Of a stretch of DNA of 22,959 nucleotides, positions 1 to 5,505 are shown piece after piece (positions within the stretch are counted from its first letter, which is position 1; every line of letters begins with the position of its first letter). This DNA is from a virus, in IMG/VR virus record IMGVR_UViG_3300022752_000411, positions 1 through 22,959 of that record; one strand, given 5' to 3'. The notes under the pieces were generated by a model that saw only the letters and a program-made list of their open reading frames with translations, ran no database searches and was not told the DNA's origin. Made by a program: the position numbers and the translations under genes.

Positions 1-1298
1 GCATCCACGATATCGCCTGTGGTCACCTTGGATCGGGCGACATGGATTGCCTTAAGCACGTGCTTTGCCACGTCTTCAGTGCAACCCGTGTGACGCACAA
101 CCGCTTCGACCTCTTGTCTCATGGGCAGATATTCAAAGTGAACGACACGGGCAAAGCGGTCAATCAAAGCGCTGTTCATGGTTCGTGTACCAGCGTACCG
201 ACCTGAGTCATCGCCATTGCCCAACGTGTTATCAGCGGCAAACACCAGCACCCCGTTGGCTTTGCGGCGTACCGCACCGCCATAGGACACTGCGCTGTTG
301 GGCTCAAGAAAACCATTGAGCGGGGCAAGTTCACCAGCATCAGCGTTGGTCACCTCATCCAGCAGAATGATTGTGCTTGGCGTGGTGTAGGCCGTCAGAA
401 AATCTTTAGGCTGAAACACTGTCTCGCCATTGACCAAGCCAACCGCACCCAAATAATCCTCTGCGCTGGTGTACTTGTGGAAGTTGATCCGCACGTAATT
501 GCGTCCAGTGCGAGCGGCAAATTGTCGGGCGGTTTCGCTCTTACCCGTACCCTTTTCGCCGCCAAACCACAAGTGCTCACCCGTAGACTGAGACAACAAC
601 AATTGTTTCAGAATGGACTCAGTCCAAATGAAGTTGGGGTCAATCGCAGGGGCATTGGGGTGATTCCACACGTCAACGTTGACAATGTCACCCTTGGCAT
701 TGCGCACGTCAACACCGAAAACCTCACGCACCGACTTGACTTCAGACACGTAGACTCCAGCAATGTCAGCAACATCGGTCATCGCCTCGACAGTCGCCGC
801 CTGTTTAAACGGGGCAAAGGTATCAGCAACCGCCTTTGCGACCTGCAATTGCAGGGCATCAGGGTCAACCTCACCCCGTACCTCGCCAAGCTTTTGATTC
901 AGCGAGCGCTCAAGCTTGGTCAACTTGGTATCCATCTCCATGCTCATGTCAGCCACTGTGCTGACACGGGTCACAAGGTCATTCAATCCCTGCTTGGTGT
1001 TTATCGCAAGCTGGTGCGCTTCCAGTGCGGCATCCATCGATCGGTTGGCAGTGGCCTCCATTGCTTTGACAGCGGGGTCAGTGCTATTAGTTGAAATAAT
1101 TGTCGGCAGGGGAGTGGCGGCTTTGATCGCCGCCAAGGTGATATCGCCACGGGCAACCGCACCTGCGAGGTTTGTTGCCATTTCGGGGACGCTGGTGCTG
1201 TTCGCACCAAAACAACTCATGTGTGCGCCCCTTATAGCCGCACTGCCAAGGCGGCTAATTTCCACTGCGATTCTGCTGATTTCGGCTTTTGTAGTCAT
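1..1298 (-). CDS. CobS/MoxR-like AAA+ ATPase (C-terminus beyond left edge)
   Basis: The reading frame is open from an ATG at 1298 to the window edge (432 codons, no stop), so the C-terminus is missing. A Walker A motif, GEKGTGKSE, lies at about residues 246-255 (Lys253) and a Walker B, IILLDEV, at about 310-316 (Asp314, Glu315). Further on, a stretch with NTLGNGDDSG, a GTR turn and ALIDRF resembles the sensor/arginine-finger part of CobS-type ATPases. Residues 60-180 look helical and may be an oligomerisation or partner-binding segment. In the family, CobS is the ring ATPase of cobalt chelatase, but phage homologues are common and their role is unknown; cofactor synthesis should not be assumed. 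It is the last gene visible in the leftward block, 13 bp past the SprT-like gene, with the leader GAAAGAAACC before the ATG. The AAA+ call is firm; the CobS subgroup is from motif memory. Confidence 0.88.
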   Translation of the reverse strand, partial: MTTKAEISRIAVEISRLGSAAIRGAHMSCFGANSTSVPEMATNLAGAVARGDITLAAIKAATPLPTIISTNSTDPAVKAMEATANRSMDAALEAHQLAINTKQGLNDLVTRVSTVADMSMEMDTKLTKLERSLNQKLGEVRGEVDPDALQLQVAKAVADTFAPFKQAATVEAMTDVADIAGVYVSEVKSVREVFGVDVRNAKGDIVNVDVWNHPNAPAIDPNFIWTESILKQLLLSQSTGEHLWFGGEKGTGKSETARQFAARTGRNYVRINFHKYTSAEDYLGAVGLVNGETVFQPKDFLTAYTTPSTIILLDEVTNADAGELAPLNGFLEPNSAVSYGGAVRRKANGVLVFAADNTLGNGDDSGRYAGTRTMNSALIDRFARVVHFEYLPMRQEVEAVVRHTGCTEDVAKHVLKAIHVARSKVTTGDIVD

Positions 1299-1311
1299 GG
1301 TTTCTTTCAAG

Positions 1312-1896
1312 TTAAATGTTAAAGGTTTCGCCATCAGTCGGGCAGATCGGGAGACCCTGCGCCAACCACTTACCAGTGAGGCGGACGGTATAACCACAGG
1401 CGGGACATGAAGCTTTGATCATGCGTGTGCCCTGCACTTTGCGGTCTGAGTACGACAGTTCGCCATGCGGGTATGCACCCAACCCTGCGATCAGGTCAGC
1501 GTAAGCGGCGGCAAACTCTGACGTACCACGGGTTGACTTCCATGCATTCTTAACGGCGGGGTTGCCCGTTGGTTCAAGCAACATAGCAGTGGCGGCTTTT
1601 TGGAAGTTGACCCCGTGATTCATTGCCCCGCTGGTGCTATGGCATAACTCATGCACCAGCACTGCGAATACATCGACAGGGTCAGCGATGGTAGGGCTGA
1701 TTAGAATTTCAATGGTCTTGTCAGCGCTGTTGTCAGATGCCCAGCATTCGCCAATAGCTTTGGATCGCTTGGCATTCAAAGGAAAGCCACACGCCACACG
1801 TATGCGCTTTGGCAGGGGCTTGCCAATCAAGTCAAAGCTGGTGCGCAGTTCATTGACCCCAGCCTGTAGCCACTCTTCACGGGTTTGATAAGTCAT
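1312..1896 (-). CDS. SprT-like zinc metallopeptidase-fold protein
   Basis: 194 aa. The HELCH motif at residues 82-86, with a further His at 94, fits the HExxH metal site of SprT/Spartan-like proteins. A C-terminal Cys pair (Cys164, Cys167) and Cys185 look like the SprT zinc ribbon, but the usual fourth Cys is absent. SprT-family proteins act in DNA-protein crosslink repair or are of unknown role; which applies here cannot be told. The frame extends upstream to 1941, but the ATG at 1896 is preferred: it has the GAAAGAAAC leader shared by the other leftward genes, and the upstream part overlaps the candidate promoter/operator at 1920-1962. It lies just upstream of the AAA+ gene and probably shares its transcript. 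Confidence 0.75.
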   Translation of the reverse strand: MTYQTREEWLQAGVNELRTSFDLIGKPLPKRIRVACGFPLNAKRSKAIGECWASDNSADKTIEILISPTIADPVDVFAVLVHELCHSTSGAMNHGVNFQKAATAMLLEPTGNPAVKNAWKSTRGTSEFAAAYADLIAGLGAYPHGELSYSDRKVQGTRMIKASCPACGYTVRLTGKWLAQGLPICPTDGETFNI

Positions 1897-1919
1897 GATG
1901 TTTCTTTCGGTTTCGTTGG

Positions 1920-1962
1920 TGCTAGTGAAAGTATAACGCAAATCACTAGCAATGGTTTACAC
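1920..1962 (-). promoter_or_regulatory. Candidate leftward promoter/operator upstream of the SprT-like gene
   Basis: On the minus strand a TATACT -10-like hexamer (1930-1935) sits inside TGCGTTATACT, with CGTGTAAAC about 14 bp upstream. A perfect 9-bp inverted repeat, TGCTAGTGA (1920-1928) and TCACTAGCA (1943-1951), brackets the -10, as expected for a repressor site. The same TGCGTTATA and GTGTAAAC pair occurs at 3820-3851. No good sigma-70 -35 is present. This is inference from sequence pattern. Confidence 0.5.
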
Positions 1963-1971
1963 GGGTTGAAA

Positions 1972-2121
1972 TTATTTTTCGTTTAAAGCTTCAGTGGTCA
2001 CGTGACCAAAAAAGAATCCGCCGATCACCAGCATGGCGATCCACAGATATCCAGCGTCAGCCTCAGACGCACCGATAAAAATGAACACGGCGCTTGCGAG
2101 GGTCATAAGAATGTAGTACAT
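1972..2121 (-). CDS. Small two-segment membrane protein
   Basis: 49 aa from the ATG at 2121, which is preceded by the leader GAAAGGAAAAACC. A longer frame to 2208 exists, but it would overlap the neighbouring gene and lacks such a leader. Two hydrophobic stretches (about residues 3-17 and 25-39) separated by a short acidic turn (SEADAG) suggest a hairpin in the inner membrane; the tail is charged. I do not recognise the family. It lies between the 98-aa gene and the SprT-like gene in the leftward block. Possible roles such as membrane modification or superinfection effects are speculation. Confidence 0.6.
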   Translation of the reverse strand: MYYILMTLASAVFIFIGASEADAGYLWIAMLVIGGFFFGHVTTEALNEK

Positions 2122-2132
2122 GGTTTTTCCTT

Positions 2133-2429
2133 TCAAGGTTGGATTGTTTGAACTGCTGACTTCACTGCACGATTCCATTCGGTGATGGTCACTGCATTGG
2201 GCAACCATTCGGGACGCTTACGCTGATGGATCTGCTCTGCACCGAATGGCAAAGCCACGCCGTTTAAAAAGACTCTAGTGCGCACGTCATAGCCCCAACC
2301 CATTGGAGTGCCATAGTCAAAAAGTTCTACTCGTGCTTCATCCTGTTTAAACGCAACAGAAGTAGAGTTGATGGCGGGGGCGGTGCGGATGACCTGATCC
2401 GCTTTGGTCATGTTGATGAAGTACTGCAT
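2133..2429 (-). CDS. Hypothetical protein, 98 aa
   Basis: The start at the ATG at 2429 is chosen because it follows the block's typical leader GAAAGGAAAACC; the open frame continues to 2504 but would then overlap the next gene's end and the hairpin at 2467-2498. The product is soluble-looking with mixed charge and no transmembrane segment or known motif that I can see. The centre (VELFDYGTPMGWGYDVRTR) reads like a small beta-rich fold. It lies 11 bp upstream of the small membrane gene. Function unknown; it is probably an early or accessory gene, given its position left of the candidate origin. Confidence 0.6.
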   Translation of the reverse strand: MQYFINMTKADQVIRTAPAINSTSVAFKQDEARVELFDYGTPMGWGYDVRTRVFLNGVALPFGAEQIHQRKRPEWLPNAVTITEWNRAVKSAVQTIQP

Positions 2430-2466
2430 GGTTTTCCTTTCAAAAGTACTGGTTTCAGTGGGGAAT

Positions 2467-2498
2467 CCACTGGTATGCCCCGTAAGGCATACCGCTGG
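2467..2498. other. Intergenic hairpin between two leftward genes
   Basis: A perfect 8-bp inverted repeat, GGTATGCC (2472-2479) and GGCATACC (2486-2493), has a 6-nt loop and extends imperfectly to 13 bp (2467-2498, two mismatches). No U-run follows on either strand, so it is not an obvious intrinsic terminator; an mRNA processing or stability element, or a protein site, is possible. It lies between the stop of the 83-aa gene and the start of the 98-aa gene. Confidence 0.4.
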
Positions 2499-2500
2499 AA

Positions 2501-2752
2501 TCACAGGGAATCGATCAATGCGTGGGCAGACTTGATCAAGCGGCGGGTGCGCAGGGTCTTGGACTGCAACACCATACGGCGGTCACGTGCGGCATCCAAT
2601 TCGGCGTAAAGCTTTGCCACGTAGGGGTGACCAAGGTCACGGTCATACAAAGCAAGGGTCACGTTGATATCTGCGATGGCGTACTCGCATTGAGCGAGGG
2701 TGTAGCGGCTGAATTTGTCAGCGGCGGTGCGGTTCAAGTCGGTGTAGGTCAT
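2501..2752 (-). CDS. Hypothetical protein, 83 aa, helical and basic
   Basis: The frame is open far upstream (to about 3214), but that part only mirrors the DUF6011-type gene. The ATG at 2752, preceded by CCCGAAAGAACCT, gives a non-overlapping 83-aa protein beginning MTYTDLNRTAADKF. The sequence is mostly helical, with a run of Arg and Lys in the last third (ARDRRMVLQSKTLRTRR). This could be nucleic-acid binding or a coiled coil, but no family is recognised. It lies 28 bp downstream of the 212-aa zinc-motif gene and is probably cotranscribed with it. Confidence 0.6.
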   Translation of the reverse strand: MTYTDLNRTAADKFSRYTLAQCEYAIADINVTLALYDRDLGHPYVAKLYAELDAARDRRMVLQSKTLRTRRLIKSAHALIDSL

Positions 2753-2780
2753 AGGTTCTTTCGGGTTGTTTAAATAGGAA

Positions 2781-3419
2781 TTACCAGCCAAAGCGGTCAG
2801 CACAGATCGGGCCGATGCCACGGGCGATGGACTCAGGATCGGACAGGGTACGTGCGCACACTGAGCATTTGCCGAATTCTTTGCCATAGGCGATGGCGGC
2901 TTGCATGGGGTCACGGCTGACGCTGACAATGGATTGCTCTTGGTCAACAGTGCAGGATGCCACTGCGAAAAGCTTACCGCCGACAACCTTGCCAAGGTAG
3001 GTCTCACCCTCTTTGACATAGATCGCACCAGCGTTTTTGCCCGTGTCGGGGGCAGGGCTGAAAGTGAAAACATCCAAGCGCAGTTTCGGGCGCAAGATAC
3101 CAGCGGCTTTCGCCTTGGCAAAGGCTTGCTCCACGGGTTCAAGTGAAACAGCGGGGGCGGCGGCATGGCGGGTTGATTGAAGCTTGCGCTTGGCGAGAAT
3201 GCGTTGCACTGCACCCAATTGGTTGTCGGTCAGTCTGCCCCACTTGCGCAGGGATGAGAGCAGAGAAGCGGCAAAGTCGAATGAATCTGCGCTGTCGGTC
3301 AGCCATTGGTATTCGGCGGGGTTGGCATCGATCCACGCAAGCATGGCGGGTGACGCACCTCTGACGGGTGCATTGGCTACGGCTTGGCGGTCAGCGGCGG
3401 TGTAATTGGTGTAGTTCAT
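2781..3419 (-). CDS. DUF6011-type zinc-motif protein
   Basis: 212 aa. The C-terminus carries CSVCARTLSDPESIARGIGP followed by IC (Cys185, Cys188, Cys206). This matches the short treble-clef-like motif of DUF6011 proteins, found in many phage and actinobacterial proteins, where the Cys residues probably bind zinc. The middle (about residues 110-180) looks like a small beta domain (YLGKVVGGKLFAVASC) similar to nucleotide- or DNA-associated folds, but I cannot place it. Residues 25-80 are helical and may be a separate N-terminal domain. The start at 3419 follows the leader CCGAAAGACCAACC. In the DUF6011 family the function is unknown; a role in DNA replication or transcription would suit its place left of the origin. 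The domain name is from memory. Confidence 0.7.
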   Translation of the reverse strand: MNYTNYTAADRQAVANAPVRGASPAMLAWIDANPAEYQWLTDSADSFDFAASLLSSLRKWGRLTDNQLGAVQRILAKRKLQSTRHAAAPAVSLEPVEQAFAKAKAAGILRPKLRLDVFTFSPAPDTGKNAGAIYVKEGETYLGKVVGGKLFAVASCTVDQEQSIVSVSRDPMQAAIAYGKEFGKCSVCARTLSDPESIARGIGPICADRFGW

Positions 3420-3440
3420 GGTTGGTCTTTCGGTTGGTTG

Positions 3441-3641
3441 TTAAGCAGTGGCAATGGTTTGCAATTCAGCGAGGGTGACAATGCGGACAGTGCCGTTGTC
3501 CATAGCAAGATTCCAACGCTTGGCGTAAACAAACTGGACGGCTTGCTTAATTGTCAGGGGGATAGTCTTGACAGACCATGTGTTGTCATAGTCGCTGTAC
3601 ATGACAACGACATGGTTTTTTTTCCAAGAGGTGCTTTTCAT
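3441..3641 (-). CDS. Hypothetical small protein, 66 aa
   Basis: A short frame with the ATG at 3641 preceded by CTGAAAGGTATCACC, in line with the leaders of its neighbours. The product starts with a basic patch (KSTSWKKNH) and continues with alternating hydrophobic residues typical of a small alpha/beta fold. No motif is recognised. It lies between the 43-aa ORF (11 bp upstream) and the zinc-motif gene (21 bp downstream). Coding is supported by the tight spacing and shared leader; the role is unknown. Confidence 0.55.
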   Translation of the reverse strand: MKSTSWKKNHVVVMYSDYDNTWSVKTIPLTIKQAVQFVYAKRWNLAMDNGTVRIVTLAELQTIATA

Positions 3642-3652
3642 GGTGATACCTT

Positions 3653-3784
3653 TCAGATGGTGGACAAAAAACGTTCGACTGAAGAGTCGATCCAGTATTC
3701 AGCGGTGAGGGTCTCACGCACTTGAATGAGGGTGAAGCCTTGCGCAAGCAGGGTTTCGATAACTTGTTTAAGTGACTTGGTCAT
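3653..3784 (-). CDS. Very small hypothetical ORF, 43 aa
   Basis: An ATG at 3784 opens 43 codons ending with TGA at 3653-3655. The translation, starting MTKSLKQVIETLLAQGFTL, has a plausible amphipathic helix followed by a second one (YWIDSSVERFL), like a minimal DNA-binding or antirepressor fold. It would be the first gene of the leftward transcript, directly after the candidate promoter/operator at 3786-3851. Its leader (AGGACTAGCAAC) is the only one in the block without GAAAG, which fits a first gene. It is short, so coding is not certain. Confidence 0.5.
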   Translation of the reverse strand: MTKSLKQVIETLLAQGFTLIQVRETLTAEYWIDSSVERFLSTI

Positions 3785-3785
3785 G

Positions 3786-3851
3786 TTGCTAGTCCTAGTG
3801 AATGTTGCGTTGATAGGACTATAACGCAAGTGTTGACGGGTTCGTTTACAC
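3786..3851 (-). promoter_or_regulatory. Candidate leftward promoter/operator at the head of the leftward block
   Basis: On the minus strand, CGTGTAAAC (plus-strand GTTTACACG from 3844) lies 15 bp before TGCGTTATAGT, giving a TATAGT -10-like hexamer at 3818-3823. The -10 overlaps a near-perfect inverted repeat: TTGCGTT at 3805-3811 with AACGCAA at 3823-3829, and inner ATAG/CTAT. A CTAGTGAA element (3795-3802) is shared with the other operator near 1920. This is the likely start of leftward transcription; no classical -35 is seen. Confidence 0.5.
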
Positions 3852-4105
3852 GATCTTAAAAAAAGTTAAAAATAGTTGAAGTGAAGACTCACTAACTTAG
3901 GTGCTTGGATTTGCGATGTATTCTTATATGTTGATGCTGGTTCTAAGAGTTTGTATACGATATGATTACTTTTACATGGAAAATAACTTAAGTACACTAA
4001 AACGCTTAAAACGGCCTACAAGGCGGGGAAAATTAAAAGGTAAGGGGTAGGTGAGGGTAAAAATAAAAATCGCTTCTAGGGGTGTTTAAATCGATCCTAG
4101 AGGCA
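3852..4105. other. Non-coding AT-rich stretch beside the DnaA-box cluster
   Basis: No gene is supported here. The segment is rich in A/T runs, including a purine-rich stretch on the plus strand around 4021-4070 (gggaaaatta, aaaataaaaa). A short inverted repeat, TCTAGG (4075-4080) and CCTAGA (4096-4101), surrounds GTTTAAAT. As an AT-rich flank to clustered DnaA boxes it is a candidate unwinding region, but this is inference. Confidence 0.4.
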
Positions 4106-4266
4106 TGTGGATAAGGTCAATACCAGTGTGGATAAGTTGTTATGCACAGCAGTGCTGAGGTTGTCCACAGAAACGCTGACTTGTTCACATTAATAACCTG
4201 TGGATAAGATAACAACCTGTGGATAACTTTGGAGTTGTCCACAAGCGAGTAATAACCTGTGGACAA
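4106..4266. other. DnaA-box cluster, candidate replication origin
   Basis: Four exact copies of TGTGGATAA (complement of the DnaA box TTATCCACA) lie at 4106-4114, 4127-4135, 4199-4207 and 4218-4226. A TTATGCACA at 4140-4148 also fits the TTWTNCACA consensus. Three one-mismatch boxes (TTGTCCACA or its complement) lie at 4161-4169, 4235-4243 and 4258-4266, and a weaker TTGTTCACA at 4181-4189. TAATAACCTGTGGA is repeated exactly at 4191-4204 and 4250-4263. The cluster sits where leftward and rightward transcription diverge. Known biology: DnaA binds such boxes at oriC. Inference: the phage recruits host DnaA here to start replication. Confidence 0.7.
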
Positions 4267-4339
4267 TGCGAACAATACTGTTTAAACTACCAGCATGGGG
4301 ATTTGTACAGGCAATAGCTGTTGATAGAGGATTATCACT

Positions 4340-4960
4340 ATGCAAAAGATATCAAAAGAAGAGTATTTGAAGGCGCTTGAGGTTGCCGATCAAAATGATG
4401 ATGATGATCAAATTGATAATGATGATGGGCTGGGCAATATCAGCGAAGCGGAGCGGTTGGCGGCTCATGCAGATGCACCAATACTAAGGGCAGATGGTAA
4501 GCCACACGGGTCAGAGTCATACACAAGGGTAAGAGCGCTATCAGTAAGTCAACTCGCATTCGCACAGGGGCTGATACAAGGGAAGACGTACAAACAGAGT
4601 TATAAGGATGCCTACCCAAATGCACAAGGCACTGACGCAAGTATCACCACAAGCGCTTACAGACTCAGCAGAGACCCACGCATTGCAGAGATGGTGAGGG
4701 ATGCACTGGAAGAGACAGCAGAGCACCTTGCGGAGGATCGAGCGGCAACTCAAAGGTATGTGTTGCGGCAGTTGGTTGCACATAGTAAGACAGCTAAACA
4801 AGAGGGCACAAAACTAAAAGCACTTGAACTACTTGGTAAAAGCACAGGGTTGTTCATCGATAAAGCAGAGGCTGACGCAAAGCCTGTGAGCGCAGAGCAG
4901 TTGAAGCGGGAGTTGGGAGTGCACCTCCGACTGCTGAAGAGTGACAAGCGCAGTGCGTAG
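4340..4960 (+). CDS. Terminase small subunit candidate
   Basis: 206 aa. An acidic N-terminus (runs of Asp at about 20-30) is followed by a helix-turn-helix-like stretch at about 67-115 (QLAFAQGLIQGKTYKQSYKD, then a second helix ending RLSRDPRI). This resembles DNA-binding N-domains of phage small terminases, followed by a helical segment (about 115-175) suitable for ring assembly. Small terminases recognise the viral DNA and regulate cutting by the large subunit. The gene is the first rightward ORF after the origin region and lies about 540 bp before the large terminase, separated by a C-rich gap and a LexA-like gene. ATG at 4340 with AGAGG upstream. The call rests on the pattern and position; identity with a named family is not shown. 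Confidence 0.7.
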   Translation: MQKISKEEYLKALEVADQNDDDDQIDNDDGLGNISEAERLAAHADAPILRADGKPHGSESYTRVRALSVSQLAFAQGLIQGKTYKQSYKDAYPNAQGTDASITTSAYRLSRDPRIAEMVRDALEETAEHLAEDRAATQRYVLRQLVAHSKTAKQEGTKLKALELLGKSTGLFIDKAEADAKPVSAEQLKRELGVHLRLLKSDKRSA

Positions 4961-5274
4961 TGTGTGCGTGGTTTAGTGCAGTGCGCATCCTCACATCGGT
5001 CATCAGTAGCGTGCGATGCGTTTACACGTCATTTGGTGTTTAAACGATTTGCGCTGGTGTGACCCCTGCCGTACCCCGACCCCCCAGATTGGCGTTGAGG
5101 CTCCCCTCCGCCACTTACACTCTATTCCACTCCCCCAATTATCTTCCCCCAACCTATGCAAACGTTCGCACACAAACACCCCCCGGTAGTGTTTATTTTT
5201 ACAAGGGTACGGGGGTATATATTTTTTCGTTTAAACCCCTTGCGAACGTTCGTGAGAACGTTTAAACTATACAA
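4961..5274. other. Intergenic region with C-rich tract and repeated AACGTT sites
   Basis: No convincing gene. From about 5066 to 5184 the plus strand is very C-rich with several CCCC runs, ending in ACCCCCC (5178-5184), which can pair with GGGGGT (5211-5216). GTTTACAC (5020-5027) and three GTTTAAAC palindromes (5038, 5229, 5260) are present. AACGTT occurs at 5161, 5245 and 5257, and GAACGTTC (5244-5251) is palindromic. A cos/pac site or regulator binding region is possible because terminase genes flank it; neither is shown. Confidence 0.45.
5193..5223 (+). promoter_or_regulatory. Weak candidate rightward promoter before the LexA-like/terminase genes
   Basis: TATATA at 5216-5221 (or TATATT at 5218-5223) could be a -10, with a poor -35 (TTATTT, 5193-5198) at 17 bp. 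Transcription would start close to GTTTAAAC at 5229 and pass through the AACGTT/GTTTAAAC sites at 5244-5267, which could act as operators. Inference only. Confidence 0.3.
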
Positions 5275-5505
5275 ATGACCCCTCGCAGACAACTCGTTCT
5301 AGACTTCATCAAGGCTTACATTCGTATCCACGGCATAGCGCCGTCTTACGAAGTTATTGCCAAGGGTCTTGGTATGAAGTCAAAGGCGAATATCCACAGG
5401 ATCATCCATAGATTGCAAGCTGACGGATTCCTTACAACTAAGCCACACAAGTTTCATTCCATAAAGATTGTGGATCGCAGTGTTAAAGAAATGGCTTCCC
5501 TGTGA
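5275..5505 (+). CDS. LexA-type winged-helix DNA-binding protein (no peptidase domain)
   Basis: 76 aa covering just a LexA N-terminal DNA-binding domain. Helix 1 is MTPRRQLVLDFIKAYI, then HGIAPSYEVIAKGLGMKS (helix 2 and turn), the recognition helix at about 36-50 (KANIHRIIHRLQADGFL), and a short wing. It ends at 76 residues, whereas full LexA is about 200 and has a self-cleaving S24 peptidase domain; that domain is absent, so RecA-triggered cleavage is not expected. Its TGA overlaps the large-terminase GTG by 4 bp (GTGA), suggesting translational coupling. Possible jobs are local repressor, late-gene regulator or a DNA-recognition accessory to packaging. No strong Shine-Dalgarno precedes the ATG. 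Domain assignment is firm, role open. Confidence 0.85.
   Translation: MTPRRQLVLDFIKAYIRIHGIAPSYEVIAKGLGMKSKANIHRIIHRLQADGFLTTKPHKFHSIKIVDRSVKEMASL

Noticed and set aside
477-1410. Long plus-strand open frames (205 and 164 aa) opposite the AAA+ gene
   Set aside because: They are antisense to a minus-strand frame with clear Walker motifs; their translations show no recognisable domain and no ribosome site.
2753-3214. Upstream extension of the 83-aa frame to a 237-aa protein
   Set aside because: The extra part is the out-of-frame shadow of the zinc-motif gene; the ATG at 2752 has the block's leader.
4191-4266. Repeats around TAATAACCTGTGGA as a CRISPR-like or iteron array
   Set aside because: Spacing is irregular, copies are short and on both strands, and they match DnaA boxes; no CRISPR repeat/spacer structure exists.
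3785-4339. A hidden small gene or tRNA in the origin region
   Set aside because: No frame with a ribosome site and no cloverleaf-like sequence was found; DnaA boxes and AT-rich sequence account for it.
5059-5265. 68-aa proline-rich plus-strand ORF between terminase genes
   Set aside because: It is a by-product of the C-rich tract, lacks a ribosome binding site and has no family resemblance.
5240-5273. TTGCGA and TATACA as a promoter directly before the LexA-type ATG
   Set aside because: The spacing is 22 bp and the transcript would begin inside the gene; the element at 5216-5221 is a better, though weak, candidate.
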